Shown piece after piece: positions 1-6,181 of a stretch of 14,308 nt of DNA (position 1 is its first letter; each line of letters starts with the position of its first letter). Where the stretch lies: positions 1 through 14,308 of the forward strand of contig PKXT01000106.1 of assembly GCA_003133505.1 (NCBI GenBank). Reading direction: 5' to 3'. The stretch comes from Acidobacteriota bacterium (GTDB lineage Bacteria; Acidobacteriota; Terriglobia; Acidiferrales; UBA7541). Below the pieces are notes generated by a model that did not search any database, was not told the origin of the DNA, and saw only the letters and a list, made by a program, of their open reading frames with translations. Made by a program: the position numbers and the translations under genes.

Positions 1-324
1 ATGAATATCATGCTGGTATCGGTGACCGAGCGAACGCGGGAAATTGGCGTGCGAAAAGCCATTGGCGCGCGACGCAGCGACATCACCTGGCAATTTTTAT
101 TCGAGGCCATGACGCTGACTGGCACCGGCGGCGTGATCGGCATCATTCTGGCGGTAAGCATTGTGCTGCTAATTCCCATGATTAGCTCGCTACAAACCAC
201 GGTCTCACCAGGGGCTATTCTGGCGGGCGAAGTCGTTTCGATCGGAATAGGTTTGATCTTCGGGGTTTGGCCAGCGGTTAAGGCTGCTCGGCTGGATCCC
301 GTAGAAGCCCTCCGCTACGAATAG
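1..324 (+). CDS. ABC transporter permease, FtsX/MacB family, C-terminal end (partial)
   Basis: Only the last 107 residues are visible. The reading frame is already open at base 1, and the first Met is almost certainly internal: MacB/FtsX permeases are 400-800 residues long and have this same stretch near their end. Visible are the cytoplasmic coupling segment NIMLVSVTERTREIGVRKA with IGARRSDI, two hydrophobic segments (about residues 36-58 and 73-92) and the family-typical ending P-A-x-x-A-A-R-L-D-P-V-E-A-L-R-Y-E. In this family the permease works with a cytoplasmic ATPase to move substrates or transmit force across the inner membrane (drug or lipid efflux, lipoprotein release); the substrate cannot be read here. 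It is separate from the second permease at 9465-10565. The gene downstream converges on it, and I see no hairpin terminator in the 53-bp gap. Confidence 0.87.
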   Translation: MNIMLVSVTERTREIGVRKAIGARRSDITWQFLFEAMTLTGTGGVIGIILAVSIVLLIPMISSLQTTVSPGAILAGEVVSIGIGLIFGVWPAVKAARLDPVEALRYE

Positions 325-377
325 AATTTTTCCGCGAATTCCCAGGCCCGAATGGAAGAGTGGCCAGATTGTGCTCG

Positions 378-1013
378 CTAGGGGCCCGTCGATTGTCTTG
401 CAGGAGCTAGTTTCTGGAGCGCGCTATCTGTTTTGAGCTTTTCGGCGAAATGCTGTTCGTAGTGGTAAGTCTCCGGGCACCAAGCAATCTGATGCATCCA
501 GTTGAATCCGTTGGAGCGCATCTCAGCGAAGGCTTCCTTCCGTGTCCATCCATCTTCGGCCATGCGGTAGGCAGCAATCATCAGGCCGGTACGGTCAATA
601 CCAAATTCGCAATGCACAAAAATTTTCTTGTCGGGGTGCTCTCGCACCAAGCTCAGAAATCTAGCCACATTCTCATCATGCGGCTTGCGGCAGTTTGAGG
701 GGATAGAAACATATTCGATACCCAGCTTCGTGACCGCGGATTCTTCGCCGATGCGCGCGGCTTCGCTTGCATAGCGCAAGTTCACCACGATTTGAACTCC
801 CAGACATTTTAGCTGCTGGAATCCATGCTCATTTGGCTGAGCACCTCGATAGAGCAGCGGGGTCACCTGACTGAAATTCTTGATGCCAAGGACGGAACGA
901 CGGTCCGAAGTACCCATCGGTTGGCAGGTGATTTGTTGCGCTCCGGCACTGGCCGCAAAAAGGAACGAGCTGGACAGAAGGAGGCACAACCCCGTAGGGA
1001 CTAGAAGCGCCAT
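378..1013 (-). CDS. Secreted Siw14-like (dual-specificity/tyrosine) protein phosphatase
   Basis: 211 residues. An N-terminal hydrophobic signal peptide (about residues 1-25, likely cleaved after A-G-A before QQ) is followed by a cysteine-phosphatase domain. The N-terminal part has V-x-P-L-L-Y-R-G-A-Q-P and G-V-Q-I-V-V-N-L-R, typical of the Siw14/DSP group. The P-loop VHCEFGIDRTG (about 133-143) supplies the nucleophile Cys135 and Arg141 of the HCX5R motif. Asp113 in P-x-x-C-R-K-P-H-D is a possible general acid (inference). The enzyme would hydrolyse phosphotyrosine, or possibly inositol pyrophosphate as eukaryotic Siw14 does, and the signal peptide puts it in the periplasm or outside. The ATG at 1013 is chosen because the signal peptide begins there; no strong Shine-Dalgarno precedes it. 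It is transcribed alone and converges on the permease fragment. Family is fairly certain, substrate unknown. Confidence 0.82.
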   Translation of the reverse strand: MALLVPTGLCLLLSSSFLFAASAGAQQITCQPMGTSDRRSVLGIKNFSQVTPLLYRGAQPNEHGFQQLKCLGVQIVVNLRYASEAARIGEESAVTKLGIEYVSIPSNCRKPHDENVARFLSLVREHPDKKIFVHCEFGIDRTGLMIAAYRMAEDGWTRKEAFAEMRSNGFNWMHQIAWCPETYHYEQHFAEKLKTDSALQKLAPARQSTGP

Positions 1014-1232
1014 CTTATCGCAAAAACCTGTCTCTTCATTCCCATTTTAGGGTTCTGGGCAGGCAGCGAGCAGCCACGATTTTCCAACGTGGTCTAATTA
1101 ACATAGCATGATAACGAAGTGACATGTTGTTTTGCTGTGGCCGCAACAACCGCCTTCCGGTGTCCCGCGGTGAGCGATTATCGGCAGCAACCGAAATGGT
1201 CCAAGGCATTATGCCGGTCGATAGGATATGAA

Positions 1233-1278
1233 CCACTAGATATAGAACGAGTTAAAAAATTCTGTGTACATGTTGTGG
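1233..1278 (+). promoter_or_regulatory. Candidate pair of NrdR boxes upstream of nrdJ
   Basis: NrdR is the widespread ATP/dATP-sensing repressor of ribonucleotide reductase genes; its box is close to acaCwAtATaTwGtgt and occurs in pairs. CCACTAGATATAGAAC (1233-1248) matches an ACACTATATATAGTGT-type box at 11 of 16 positions, best in its left half. TGTGTACATGTTGTGG (1263-1278) matches in its right half (ATGTTGTGG). The starts are 30 bp apart, close to three helical turns, though the best-known pairs are 31-32 bp apart. The pair ends 7 bp before the -35 element, in front of a ribonucleotide reductase gene. Each box is individually imperfect, so this is a moderate to weak call. Confidence 0.35.
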
Positions 1279-1303
1279 TTTTTCCTTGACATGAATAACC
1301 ACA
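1274..1303. promoter_or_regulatory. Operator-like inverted repeat TGTGGTT-N16-AACCACA
   Basis: TGTGGTT (1274-1280) and AACCACA (1297-1303) are perfect reverse complements separated by 16 bp, with the -35 TTGACA lying between them. A further AACCAC is at 1231-1236, inside the first NrdR-like box. The arm centres are 23 bp apart, so a dimeric regulator could bind across the -35. A regulator other than NrdR is possible. Confidence 0.4.
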
Positions 1304-1313
1304 GGCGTAAACT
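1286..1313 (+). promoter_or_regulatory. Putative sigma70-type promoter for nrdJ
   Basis: A perfect -35 TTGACA (1286-1291), a 16-bp spacer and a -10-like TAAACT (1308-1313, 4 of 6). Transcription would begin near 1320, leaving a leader of about 300 nt before nrdJ. Its position directly after the NrdR-like boxes fits repression control. The -10 is mediocre. Confidence 0.42.
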
Positions 1314-1364
1314 CCGCTTCGGGGCTGGTCGAGTTCGATCCGCGATTTTCCGGCGGCCTGCAGC

Positions 1365-1609
1365 GACCGTTGTGCGGTTCGGCCTCAACTTCGCGTTCCA
1401 CGCTTAAGATCACCACTGGAAGAATTCCAGCGAATTACGCCGCGGGCGAAGCGTTCAGATATGGCTATTAAATAGCTGCTTCTGATTGCCAGCCCGGCGT
1501 CGGGCATTTGCGCGGCCTTCTCTTGAAAGAGATGGCGGTCATTTGTTTGTTGCACCATGCGGATTCACGAATTCTTAGTATTTTAATAAGACGGGGCCGG
1601 CGATGCCGG
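1365..1609 (+). other. Structured 5' leader of nrdJ (series of short hairpins)
   Basis: If transcription starts near 1320, the leader carries consecutive local hairpins: ACCG/CGGT (1366-1378), CTGGAA-GAA-TTCCAG (1416-1430, six pairs), GCCCG-GCGT-CGGGC (1492-1505), TCTCT-TGAA-AGAGA (1519-1532), and CCGGC-GAT-GCCGG (1597-1609), which ends 5 nt before the ribosome-binding site. The last one is placed to influence ribosome access. Because NrdJ needs adenosylcobalamin, a cobalamin riboswitch was looked for, but its conserved core is not recognisable. Function unknown; the stems could also be chance in GC-rich DNA. Confidence 0.3.
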
Positions 1610-1614
1610 ACCGT

Positions 1615-1619
1615 AGGAG
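1615..1619 (+). promoter_or_regulatory. nrdJ ribosome-binding site (decides the start codon)
   Basis: AGGAG lies 3 nt before the ATG at 1623 but 9 nt before the ATG at 1629. With AGGAG paired to the 16S tail, the second ATG has near-ideal spacing and the first is too close. The start at 1629 is therefore preferred; the difference is two residues. Confidence 0.6.
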
Positions 1620-1628
1620 AACATGACA

Positions 1629-4517
1629 ATGGCGGAAATTATAGCGGCTTCACAAGTTCAAGAAAGGGCGACGCAGAAACAGTCAGCGGCAGGATTGAGG
1701 TTTCAGCGCCATTTCACCAATGGCAGGATTGCCCCGTTTGATGCGGTAGCGTGGGAGAAACGCACCGCGCAGATCGGCAACGAGAAGGGCCAGACAATTT
1801 TCCGCCAGGAAGACGTGGAGGTGCCGAAGTCTTGGTCGCAAACAGCGACCAACATCGTCGCGTCGAAATATTTTCACGGCAAGCCCAACACGCCACAACG
1901 CGAAACGTCCGTACGCCATTTGATCGGCCGGGTTGTGAATACGATCGTCGGGTGGGGCGAAAAGGGCGGCTATTTCGCTTCAAATGAAGTCCGCGATATC
2001 TTTCGCGACGAACTCACTCACCTGCTCGTCGAGCAGAAGATGGCCTTCAATTCGCCGGTGTGGTTCAACGTGGGCGTGCAGGCCAAACCGCAGTGCTCCG
2101 CATGCTTCATCAATTCGGTGCAGGACAACATGGAATCCATCATGGGCCTTACCAGGACCGAAGGCATGCTTTTTAAATGGGGTTCCGGGACGGGTACGAA
2201 TTTTTCCACGTTGCGCGGCAGCCATGAAAGTCTGTCGGGCGGAGGCATCGCTTCGGGGCCGGTCAGCTTCATGAAGGGATTTGACGCGTTCGCTGGCGTG
2301 ATCAAGAGCGGTGGCAAGACGCGGCGCGCAGCCAAGATGGTGATCCTCAATATTGACCACCCGGACATCGTCGAATTTATCGAGTGCAAAATGAAGGAGG
2401 AGCACAAAGCGCACGTGCTGATTGAGCAGGGCTACGATCCTGCGATTGACGGAGAAGCATACAGCTCGGTATTTTTTCAGAACGCCAACCATTCAATCCG
2501 CGTGACCGACGAATTCATGCAAGCTGTGGAGGAAGACCGCGACTGGTGGCTGCGGAATGTCTCCGATGGCGCTGCGGATGCAAAGCAGAGCGCGCGCGAT
2601 TTGCTGCGCTTGGCCGCGGATTCCGCTTGGCATTGCGGCGATCCGGGAATGCAGTACGATTCCACAGTCAATCGCTGGCATACCTGCAAGGCGACGGATC
2701 GTATTTATGCGTCAAATCCTTGTTCTGAATATATGTTCCTGGATGATACGGCCTGCAATCTGGCTTCGATTAATCTACTGAAATTCCTGTTGCCCGGCGG
2801 ACAATTTGACGTGGAAGGCTTCCGCCAGGCCGTTGACATCACCATAACCGCGCAGGAAATTCTGGTGGATAATGCCAGTTATCCCACCGACAAAATTTCC
2901 AAGAATTCGTTTGCTTACCGGCCGCTGGGGCTAGGCTATGCAAACTTGGGCGCGCTGCTGATGTGCATGGCCGCGCCATACGATTCACCCCAAGGGCGCG
3001 ACATTTGCGGTGCGGTAACCGCGCTGATGACAGGCGAAGCGTATTATCAGTCCGCGCTCATTGCGGAGTGGTTGGAACCGTTTACGGGCTATGCGCCGAA
3101 TCGCGATTCAATGCTTGACGTAATTCGGATGCACCGCGACTCGCTCCGTCCCATACACGAAGAGTACGTGCAGCCGTCGCTGCTGGCGGCGGCGCGTGAA
3201 TCATGGGACCGTGCGCTGGAGGCCGGCGAGAAATTCGGCTACCGCAATTCGCAGGTAAGCGTGCTGGCGCCTACGGGAACAATCGGTTTCATGATGGATT
3301 GCGACACCACAGGCATCGAGCCAGACCTTGCGCTGGTAAAGCACAAGCGGCTGGTGGGCGGTGGAGTCATCAAGCTGGTGAATAACACAGTTCCACAAGC
3401 ATTGATGGGCATTGGATATTCGGCTGAGCAGGTTGCCCGGATCGTGGATTTCGTCGACCGCAATGGCATCATCGAAGGCGCACCGGATTTAGATCCGCAA
3501 CATGTCCCGATTTTCGATTGCTCGCTGGCCACGGTTGGCGGTGGACGCTCCATCGCTTGGCGGGGACATCTGCAAATGATGGCTGCCGCGCAGCCATTTC
3601 TTTCCGGCGCAATCAGCAAGACTATCAACATGCCGGAAGAATCCACTGTGGAAGACATCATGGAGGCATACACCGAATCCTGGAAATTTGGACTCAAGGC
3701 AGTGGCCATTTACCGCGACAATTCCAAACGCTCACAGCCGCTATCGGCCACGGGCGTGAAGAAGGAAGATCCAGCGAAACAGGTTTCCTCCATCGCATCG
3801 CCGACCTTTGCATCGCCGCTTGCCGTAGGCGAAGCCATTGCAATTCCTGATATGGCCTCAGCGCCGGTTGCACCCGTGGGACCCGAGCAGCAAGAGCTTT
3901 TTGTTCAATCGAAACGTCATCGGCTGCCGGATGAGCGGCACTCAATCACCCACAAGTTTTGCGTTGGCGGACAGGAAGGCTACATCACCGTTGGGATGTA
4001 TGAGGACGGAAATCCCGGCGAAGTGTTTATCAAGATGGCGCGCGAAGGCTCGACGCTTTCCGGGATCATGGACGGCCTCGCGGTATCCATCTCTATCGCG
4101 CTACAGTACGGTGTCCCGCTGAAAGCTCTGGTGGACAAGCTGATGAACGCGCGGTTTGATCCCGCGGGCATCACGCAGAATCCGCGAATTCGCCTGACGT
4201 CGTCGGTGCTCGATTACATCGCGCGCTGGCTCGGAGGACGCTACATCTCCGCCGATTACTTAAAGCTGAATGGTTCGCAGGGTGAAGCGGCAACCAACGC
4301 ATCTCGCATCGCACCTGCTTCGGCGACGTCAACAATTGCAATCCCCGGCCTTGGCGCAGCGCCGAACCTGCAATATCCAAGCGAGAGCGTGAGCGAAGTG
4401 CGTCTGAGCCCCGGGCTCGGAGACGCGCCTTATTGCTCCGAGTGCGGAATGCCCATGGTACCCAACGGAAGCTGCTACAAATGCGAAAACTGCGGTAGCA
4501 CTTCCGGCTGCAGCTAA
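1629..4517 (+). CDS. nrdJ: Class II (adenosylcobalamin-dependent) ribonucleotide reductase
   Basis: NrdJ, 962 residues from the chosen ATG, reduces ribonucleotides to deoxyribonucleotides in the cytoplasm using an adenosylcobalamin-derived thiyl radical. The 10-stranded barrel core covers about residues 75-705. QCSACFINS holds a redox cysteine (about C159). NPCSE (about 363-367) holds the Asn, thiyl-radical Cys365 and Glu367 of the active site. DDTACNLASINL holds the partner Cys376. LAPTGTIG (about 546-553) is the phosphate-binding loop. A Pro/Ala-rich linker (about 708-760) leads to a TSCPD domain (about 770-880), another low-complexity linker and a six-Cys tail (CSECG ... CYKCENCG ... SGCS) expected to re-reduce the active site or bind zinc. 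No N-terminal ATP cone is evident. Length is normal for large NrdJ. The gene stands alone, with its own promoter region and terminator. Identification is very secure. Confidence 0.97.
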   Translation: MAEIIAASQVQERATQKQSAAGLRFQRHFTNGRIAPFDAVAWEKRTAQIGNEKGQTIFRQEDVEVPKSWSQTATNIVASKYFHGKPNTPQRETSVRHLIGRVVNTIVGWGEKGGYFASNEVRDIFRDELTHLLVEQKMAFNSPVWFNVGVQAKPQCSACFINSVQDNMESIMGLTRTEGMLFKWGSGTGTNFSTLRGSHESLSGGGIASGPVSFMKGFDAFAGVIKSGGKTRRAAKMVILNIDHPDIVEFIECKMKEEHKAHVLIEQGYDPAIDGEAYSSVFFQNANHSIRVTDEFMQAVEEDRDWWLRNVSDGAADAKQSARDLLRLAADSAWHCGDPGMQYDSTVNRWHTCKATDRIYASNPCSEYMFLDDTACNLASINLLKFLLPGGQFDVEGFRQAVDITITAQEILVDNASYPTDKISKNSFAYRPLGLGYANLGALLMCMAAPYDSPQGRDICGAVTALMTGEAYYQSALIAEWLEPFTGYAPNRDSMLDVIRMHRDSLRPIHEEYVQPSLLAAARESWDRALEAGEKFGYRNSQVSVLAPTGTIGFMMDCDTTGIEPDLALVKHKRLVGGGVIKLVNNTVPQALMGIGYSAEQVARIVDFVDRNGIIEGAPDLDPQHVPIFDCSLATVGGGRSIAWRGHLQMMAAAQPFLSGAISKTINMPEESTVEDIMEAYTESWKFGLKAVAIYRDNSKRSQPLSATGVKKEDPAKQVSSIASPTFASPLAVGEAIAIPDMASAPVAPVGPEQQELFVQSKRHRLPDERHSITHKFCVGGQEGYITVGMYEDGNPGEVFIKMAREGSTLSGIMDGLAVSISIALQYGVPLKALVDKLMNARFDPAGITQNPRIRLTSSVLDYIARWLGGRYISADYLKLNGSQGEAATNASRIAPASATSTIAIPGLGAAPNLQYPSESVSEVRLSPGLGDAPYCSECGMPMVPNGSCYKCENCGSTSGCS

Positions 4518-4552
4518 AAAACCGCTTTCCACATTCGGTCTAAAAGGAATCG

Positions 4553-4584
4553 ACTGCCGGGAAGAAAAGCCCGGCAGTTTTTTT
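4553..4584 (+). terminator. Strong rho-independent terminator after nrdJ
   Basis: A perfect 9-bp stem ACTGCCGGG (4553-4561) / CCCGGCAGT (4570-4578) with an A-rich 8-nt loop, running directly into seven Ts (4578-4584). It lies 35 nt after the nrdJ stop, so the gene after it needs its own promoter. Confidence 0.93.
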
Positions 4585-4737
4585 GTGCATTTTACAGATG
4601 CGAAAACAAGAAAGCCAAAGCACAGAATAAATGTTGCGGGCGATGCCTGGGCGATAGCGGATGTTACAGGTGCGCGTGATAAAAATTTTTGCGATTTCAT
4701 ATTGCTACTTGGCATCACTGCGGTTAAGCTAATTTCC

Positions 4738-4745
4738 GGAGGTGA
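4738..4745 (+). promoter_or_regulatory. Consensus Shine-Dalgarno of the Lys-rich microgene
   Basis: GGAGGTGA, complementary to the 16S rRNA tail over eight bases, lies 4 nt before the ATG at 4750. It is the best ribosome-binding site in the window. It fixes the start at 4750 and argues against reading the in-frame 55 codons upstream (from 4585) as protein. Confidence 0.75.
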
Positions 4746-4749
4746 CCAT

Positions 4750-4821
4750 ATGGCCACTGCTAAGAAAGCTGCAAAGAAGAGCACCAAGAAAGCATCCGCA
4801 AAGAAGGGCAAGAAGAAGTAG
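4750..4821 (+). CDS. Lys/Ala-rich basic microprotein (23 aa), histone H1-tail-like
   Basis: 23 residues made only of Met, Ala, Thr, Ser, Gly and Lys; 12 are Lys. It follows the AKK / KKS-type repeat pattern of bacterial histone H1-like tails and has no acidic or hydrophobic residues. It would bind nucleic acid by charge (inference from composition). The start is set by the consensus GGAGGTGA 4 nt upstream, and a small hairpin overlaps the stop codon. Relatives of this composition are usually longer, so this may be a natural minimal form, a truncated remnant or a nucleoid/ribosome-associated peptide. It lies between the nrdJ terminator and ada and so is probably its own transcript; I could not find a good promoter in 4585-4737. 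The in-frame upstream extension lacks this composition and is not included. Confidence 0.6.
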   Translation: MATAKKAAKKSTKKASAKKGKKK

Positions 4822-4839
4822 CAGTCCGCTGCTGGTTTT
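4820..4839 (+). terminator. Possible small terminator after the microgene
   Basis: AGCAG-TCCG-CTGCT (4820-4833) followed by GG and four Ts. The stem begins within the microgene stop codon. With only five pairs and a short T run it is a weak candidate. Confidence 0.3.
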
Positions 4840-4849
4840 GGGGCTGAGT

Positions 4850-4860
4850 TTGACCGTCAA
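4850..4860. promoter_or_regulatory. Short palindrome TTGACCGTCAA upstream of ada
   Basis: A perfect 5-bp inverted repeat around a single C, 108 bp before the ada start. It could be an operator, or its left half could serve as a -35 (TTGACC), but no good -10 follows at 16-18 bp. Between it and ada are also a GCGCAA (4912-4917), the core of the E. coli Ada box, and two CGAATC copies 12 bp apart (4919-4924, 4931-4936). None is convincing alone. Confidence 0.2.
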
Positions 4861-4967
4861 AAGCGGATAGCGGCAATTCCGCGGCCGCGTTAGGGTAAGG
4901 AAGTTCGCGTCGCGCAAGCGAATCAATTTTCGAATCGCCCATGCGAGCTTGACGACGGAAAACTCAG

Positions 4968-6125
4968 ATGATGCAAAGCCAATCAGCAAAAGATAGTAAA
5001 GCACCAAAGAAATATGCGGGAAGCAGCGGAAGGCTTCCCGGCGAGGCATGGCGCGCGGAGGCTGTAGCGCGGCGGGATCGCAGAGCGGATGGGCAGTTCG
5101 TATTTGCCGTACGCTCTACGAGGATTTTCTGCCGCCCAAGCTGCCCAGCGCGCCGGCCGCGCCCCTCGCAAGTGCTGTTTTTCCCTACGGCGGCGGAGGC
5201 CTGTAGCGCAGGTTATCGCGCGTGCCTCCGCTGTCGCCCAGTGGAAGAACAGAATTTCTCCCAAAAAGAAAATCGTGAAGCACTCGCGGTGACGTCAGCC
5301 TGCCGAGCGATCAGACTTAGCGTGACTTCCGTAGAAAGCGACACGTTAACTGCACCCTCTCCGGAACAGAGCGGTGACTTAGGGACACGCGAGCTTCGCG
5401 GCGCGTTCCGGAAGTTGCTGGGGGTGTCCCCGCGGCAGTACCGGATGGCTGAGAAAATGCAGCGCTTGAAGCAGCAATTGAAAAAAGGCGCGGACGTTAC
5501 GACCGCGATGTACAGCGCGGGATTTGGCGCGAGCAGCCGTCTTTACGAACGGACGCCGCGAGAATTGGGAATGACGCCGGCTACATATCGCCGCGGAGGA
5601 GAAGGCATGCGCATCGAATACACGATTGTTCAATCCACGTTTGGAAAAATATTAATCGGCGCGACGGAGAAGGGTGTCGCTGCGGTATATCTAGGCAATT
5701 CCCAGGAGAAGCTAAAGGACGTGCTGCGAAAGGAATATCCGCGCGCTGAAATTGCTCCCGGGGGAGGGCGGTTGGCGACCAGCTCGAAAGCATTGTTGCA
5801 GCATCTCGATGGACCGATGCGCGAAGTGAATCTCCCCCTAGACGTTCAGGCGACAGCTTTTCAGCGGCGGGTCTGGCAGGAGCTTCAGAAGATTCCTTAT
5901 GGGGAAACGCGCACCTATCAGCAAGTCGCGCAAGCAATTGGTAAGCCCACGGCAATGCGCGCGGTGGCTCGCGCGTGTGCGACGAATCCAGTGTCGGTGG
6001 TCGTTCCATGCCACCGCGTGGTAAGACGTGACGGAAATCTGGCCGGATATCGGTGGGGGCTGGAATGGAAACGGGCGCTGTTGAAACGGGAATCTAACGG
6101 TGCGGAACGCCTGCCTAGGAAATAG
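4968..6125 (+). CDS. ada: Ada: methyl-phosphotriester sensor / AraC regulator / O6-alkylguanine-DNA methyltransferase
   Basis: 385 residues that align by eye along the full length of E. coli Ada (354). Residues about 43-91 are the zinc domain: D-G-Q-F-V-F-A-V-R then FCRPSC and CLRC give Cys55, 59, 86 and 89, with Cys55 the expected methyl-phosphotriester acceptor. Residues about 105-210 are the AraC-type HTH region. Residues about 215-375 are the O6-methylguanine transferase, with FQRRVWQ, IPYGETRTY and the active site VVPCHRVV (acceptor Cys348). In this family self-methylation repairs DNA and turns the protein into an activator of the alkylation response. Oddities: the first HTH helix reads L-T-A-P-S-P-E-Q-S-G and holds two prolines, and a strong internal ribosome-binding site precedes Met214. 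No obvious partner genes follow. The start is ATG 4968 (or 4971, one codon later); no strong Shine-Dalgarno distinguishes them. Confidence 0.92.
   Translation: MMQSQSAKDSKAPKKYAGSSGRLPGEAWRAEAVARRDRRADGQFVFAVRSTRIFCRPSCPARRPRPSQVLFFPTAAEACSAGYRACLRCRPVEEQNFSQKENREALAVTSACRAIRLSVTSVESDTLTAPSPEQSGDLGTRELRGAFRKLLGVSPRQYRMAEKMQRLKQQLKKGADVTTAMYSAGFGASSRLYERTPRELGMTPATYRRGGEGMRIEYTIVQSTFGKILIGATEKGVAAVYLGNSQEKLKDVLRKEYPRAEIAPGGGRLATSSKALLQHLDGPMREVNLPLDVQATAFQRRVWQELQKIPYGETRTYQQVAQAIGKPTAMRAVARACATNPVSVVVPCHRVVRRDGNLAGYRWGLEWKRALLKRESNGAERLPRK
5595..5609 (+). promoter_or_regulatory. Internal ribosome-binding site and ATG within ada
   Basis: GGAGGAG (5595-5601) lies 5 nt before an in-frame ATG (5607) exactly at the junction between the AraC region and the methyltransferase domain. 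Initiation here would give a stand-alone transferase of about 172 residues. The GGAGG also simply encodes the conserved Gly-Gly-Glu of Ada, so its presence may be a coding by-product. Confidence 0.3.
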
Positions 6126-6181
6126 GGATTACACCAGCGACGGGATGCCTAGAAATGATGGCCGTGCAATGACCCGACAGA

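Larger units (their letters stand above)
1014..1628. other. Gene-free intergenic region and nrdJ leader
   Basis: About 615 bp with no convincing gene. The left part (1014-1230) should hold the promoter of the leftward phosphatase gene; I find only weak matches there, plus a small inverted repeat CCACG/CGTGG at 1074-1092. The right part holds the nrdJ control region, annotated separately: candidate NrdR boxes, a TTGACA promoter inside an inverted repeat, and a leader of about 300 nt with several short hairpins. A 66-codon open frame on the - strand (1036-1236) has no Shine-Dalgarno and no recognisable protein character. Confidence 0.7.

Noticed and set aside
1036..1236. 66-codon open frame on the - strand upstream of the phosphatase gene
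   Set aside because: No ribosome-binding site and no domain-like pattern; its upstream part overlaps the candidate NrdR region.
1400..1510. Cobalamin riboswitch before nrdJ (CCACTGG and AGCCCGGCGTCGGGCA loosely resemble the CCACTG and B12-box elements)
   Set aside because: The invariant core (GGGAA with GGTG, and the GCAACTGT region) is absent in order, and the B12-box look-alike is a simple GCCCG/CGGGC hairpin. A covariance-model search would settle it.
1980..3709. Long - strand open frames (up to 170 codons) within nrdJ
   Set aside because: They are antisense to the well-defined NrdJ coding sequence and show no recognisable protein features.
4585..4749. In-frame N-terminal extension of the Lys-rich microprotein
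   Set aside because: Its composition is unrelated to the Lys/Ala tail, it begins right at the terminator T-run, and the consensus Shine-Dalgarno belongs to ATG 4750.
4912..4917. Ada box (GCGCAA) before ada
   Set aside because: Only the 6-bp core matches; the A-rich upstream part of the E. coli site and a properly placed promoter are missing, so it may be chance.
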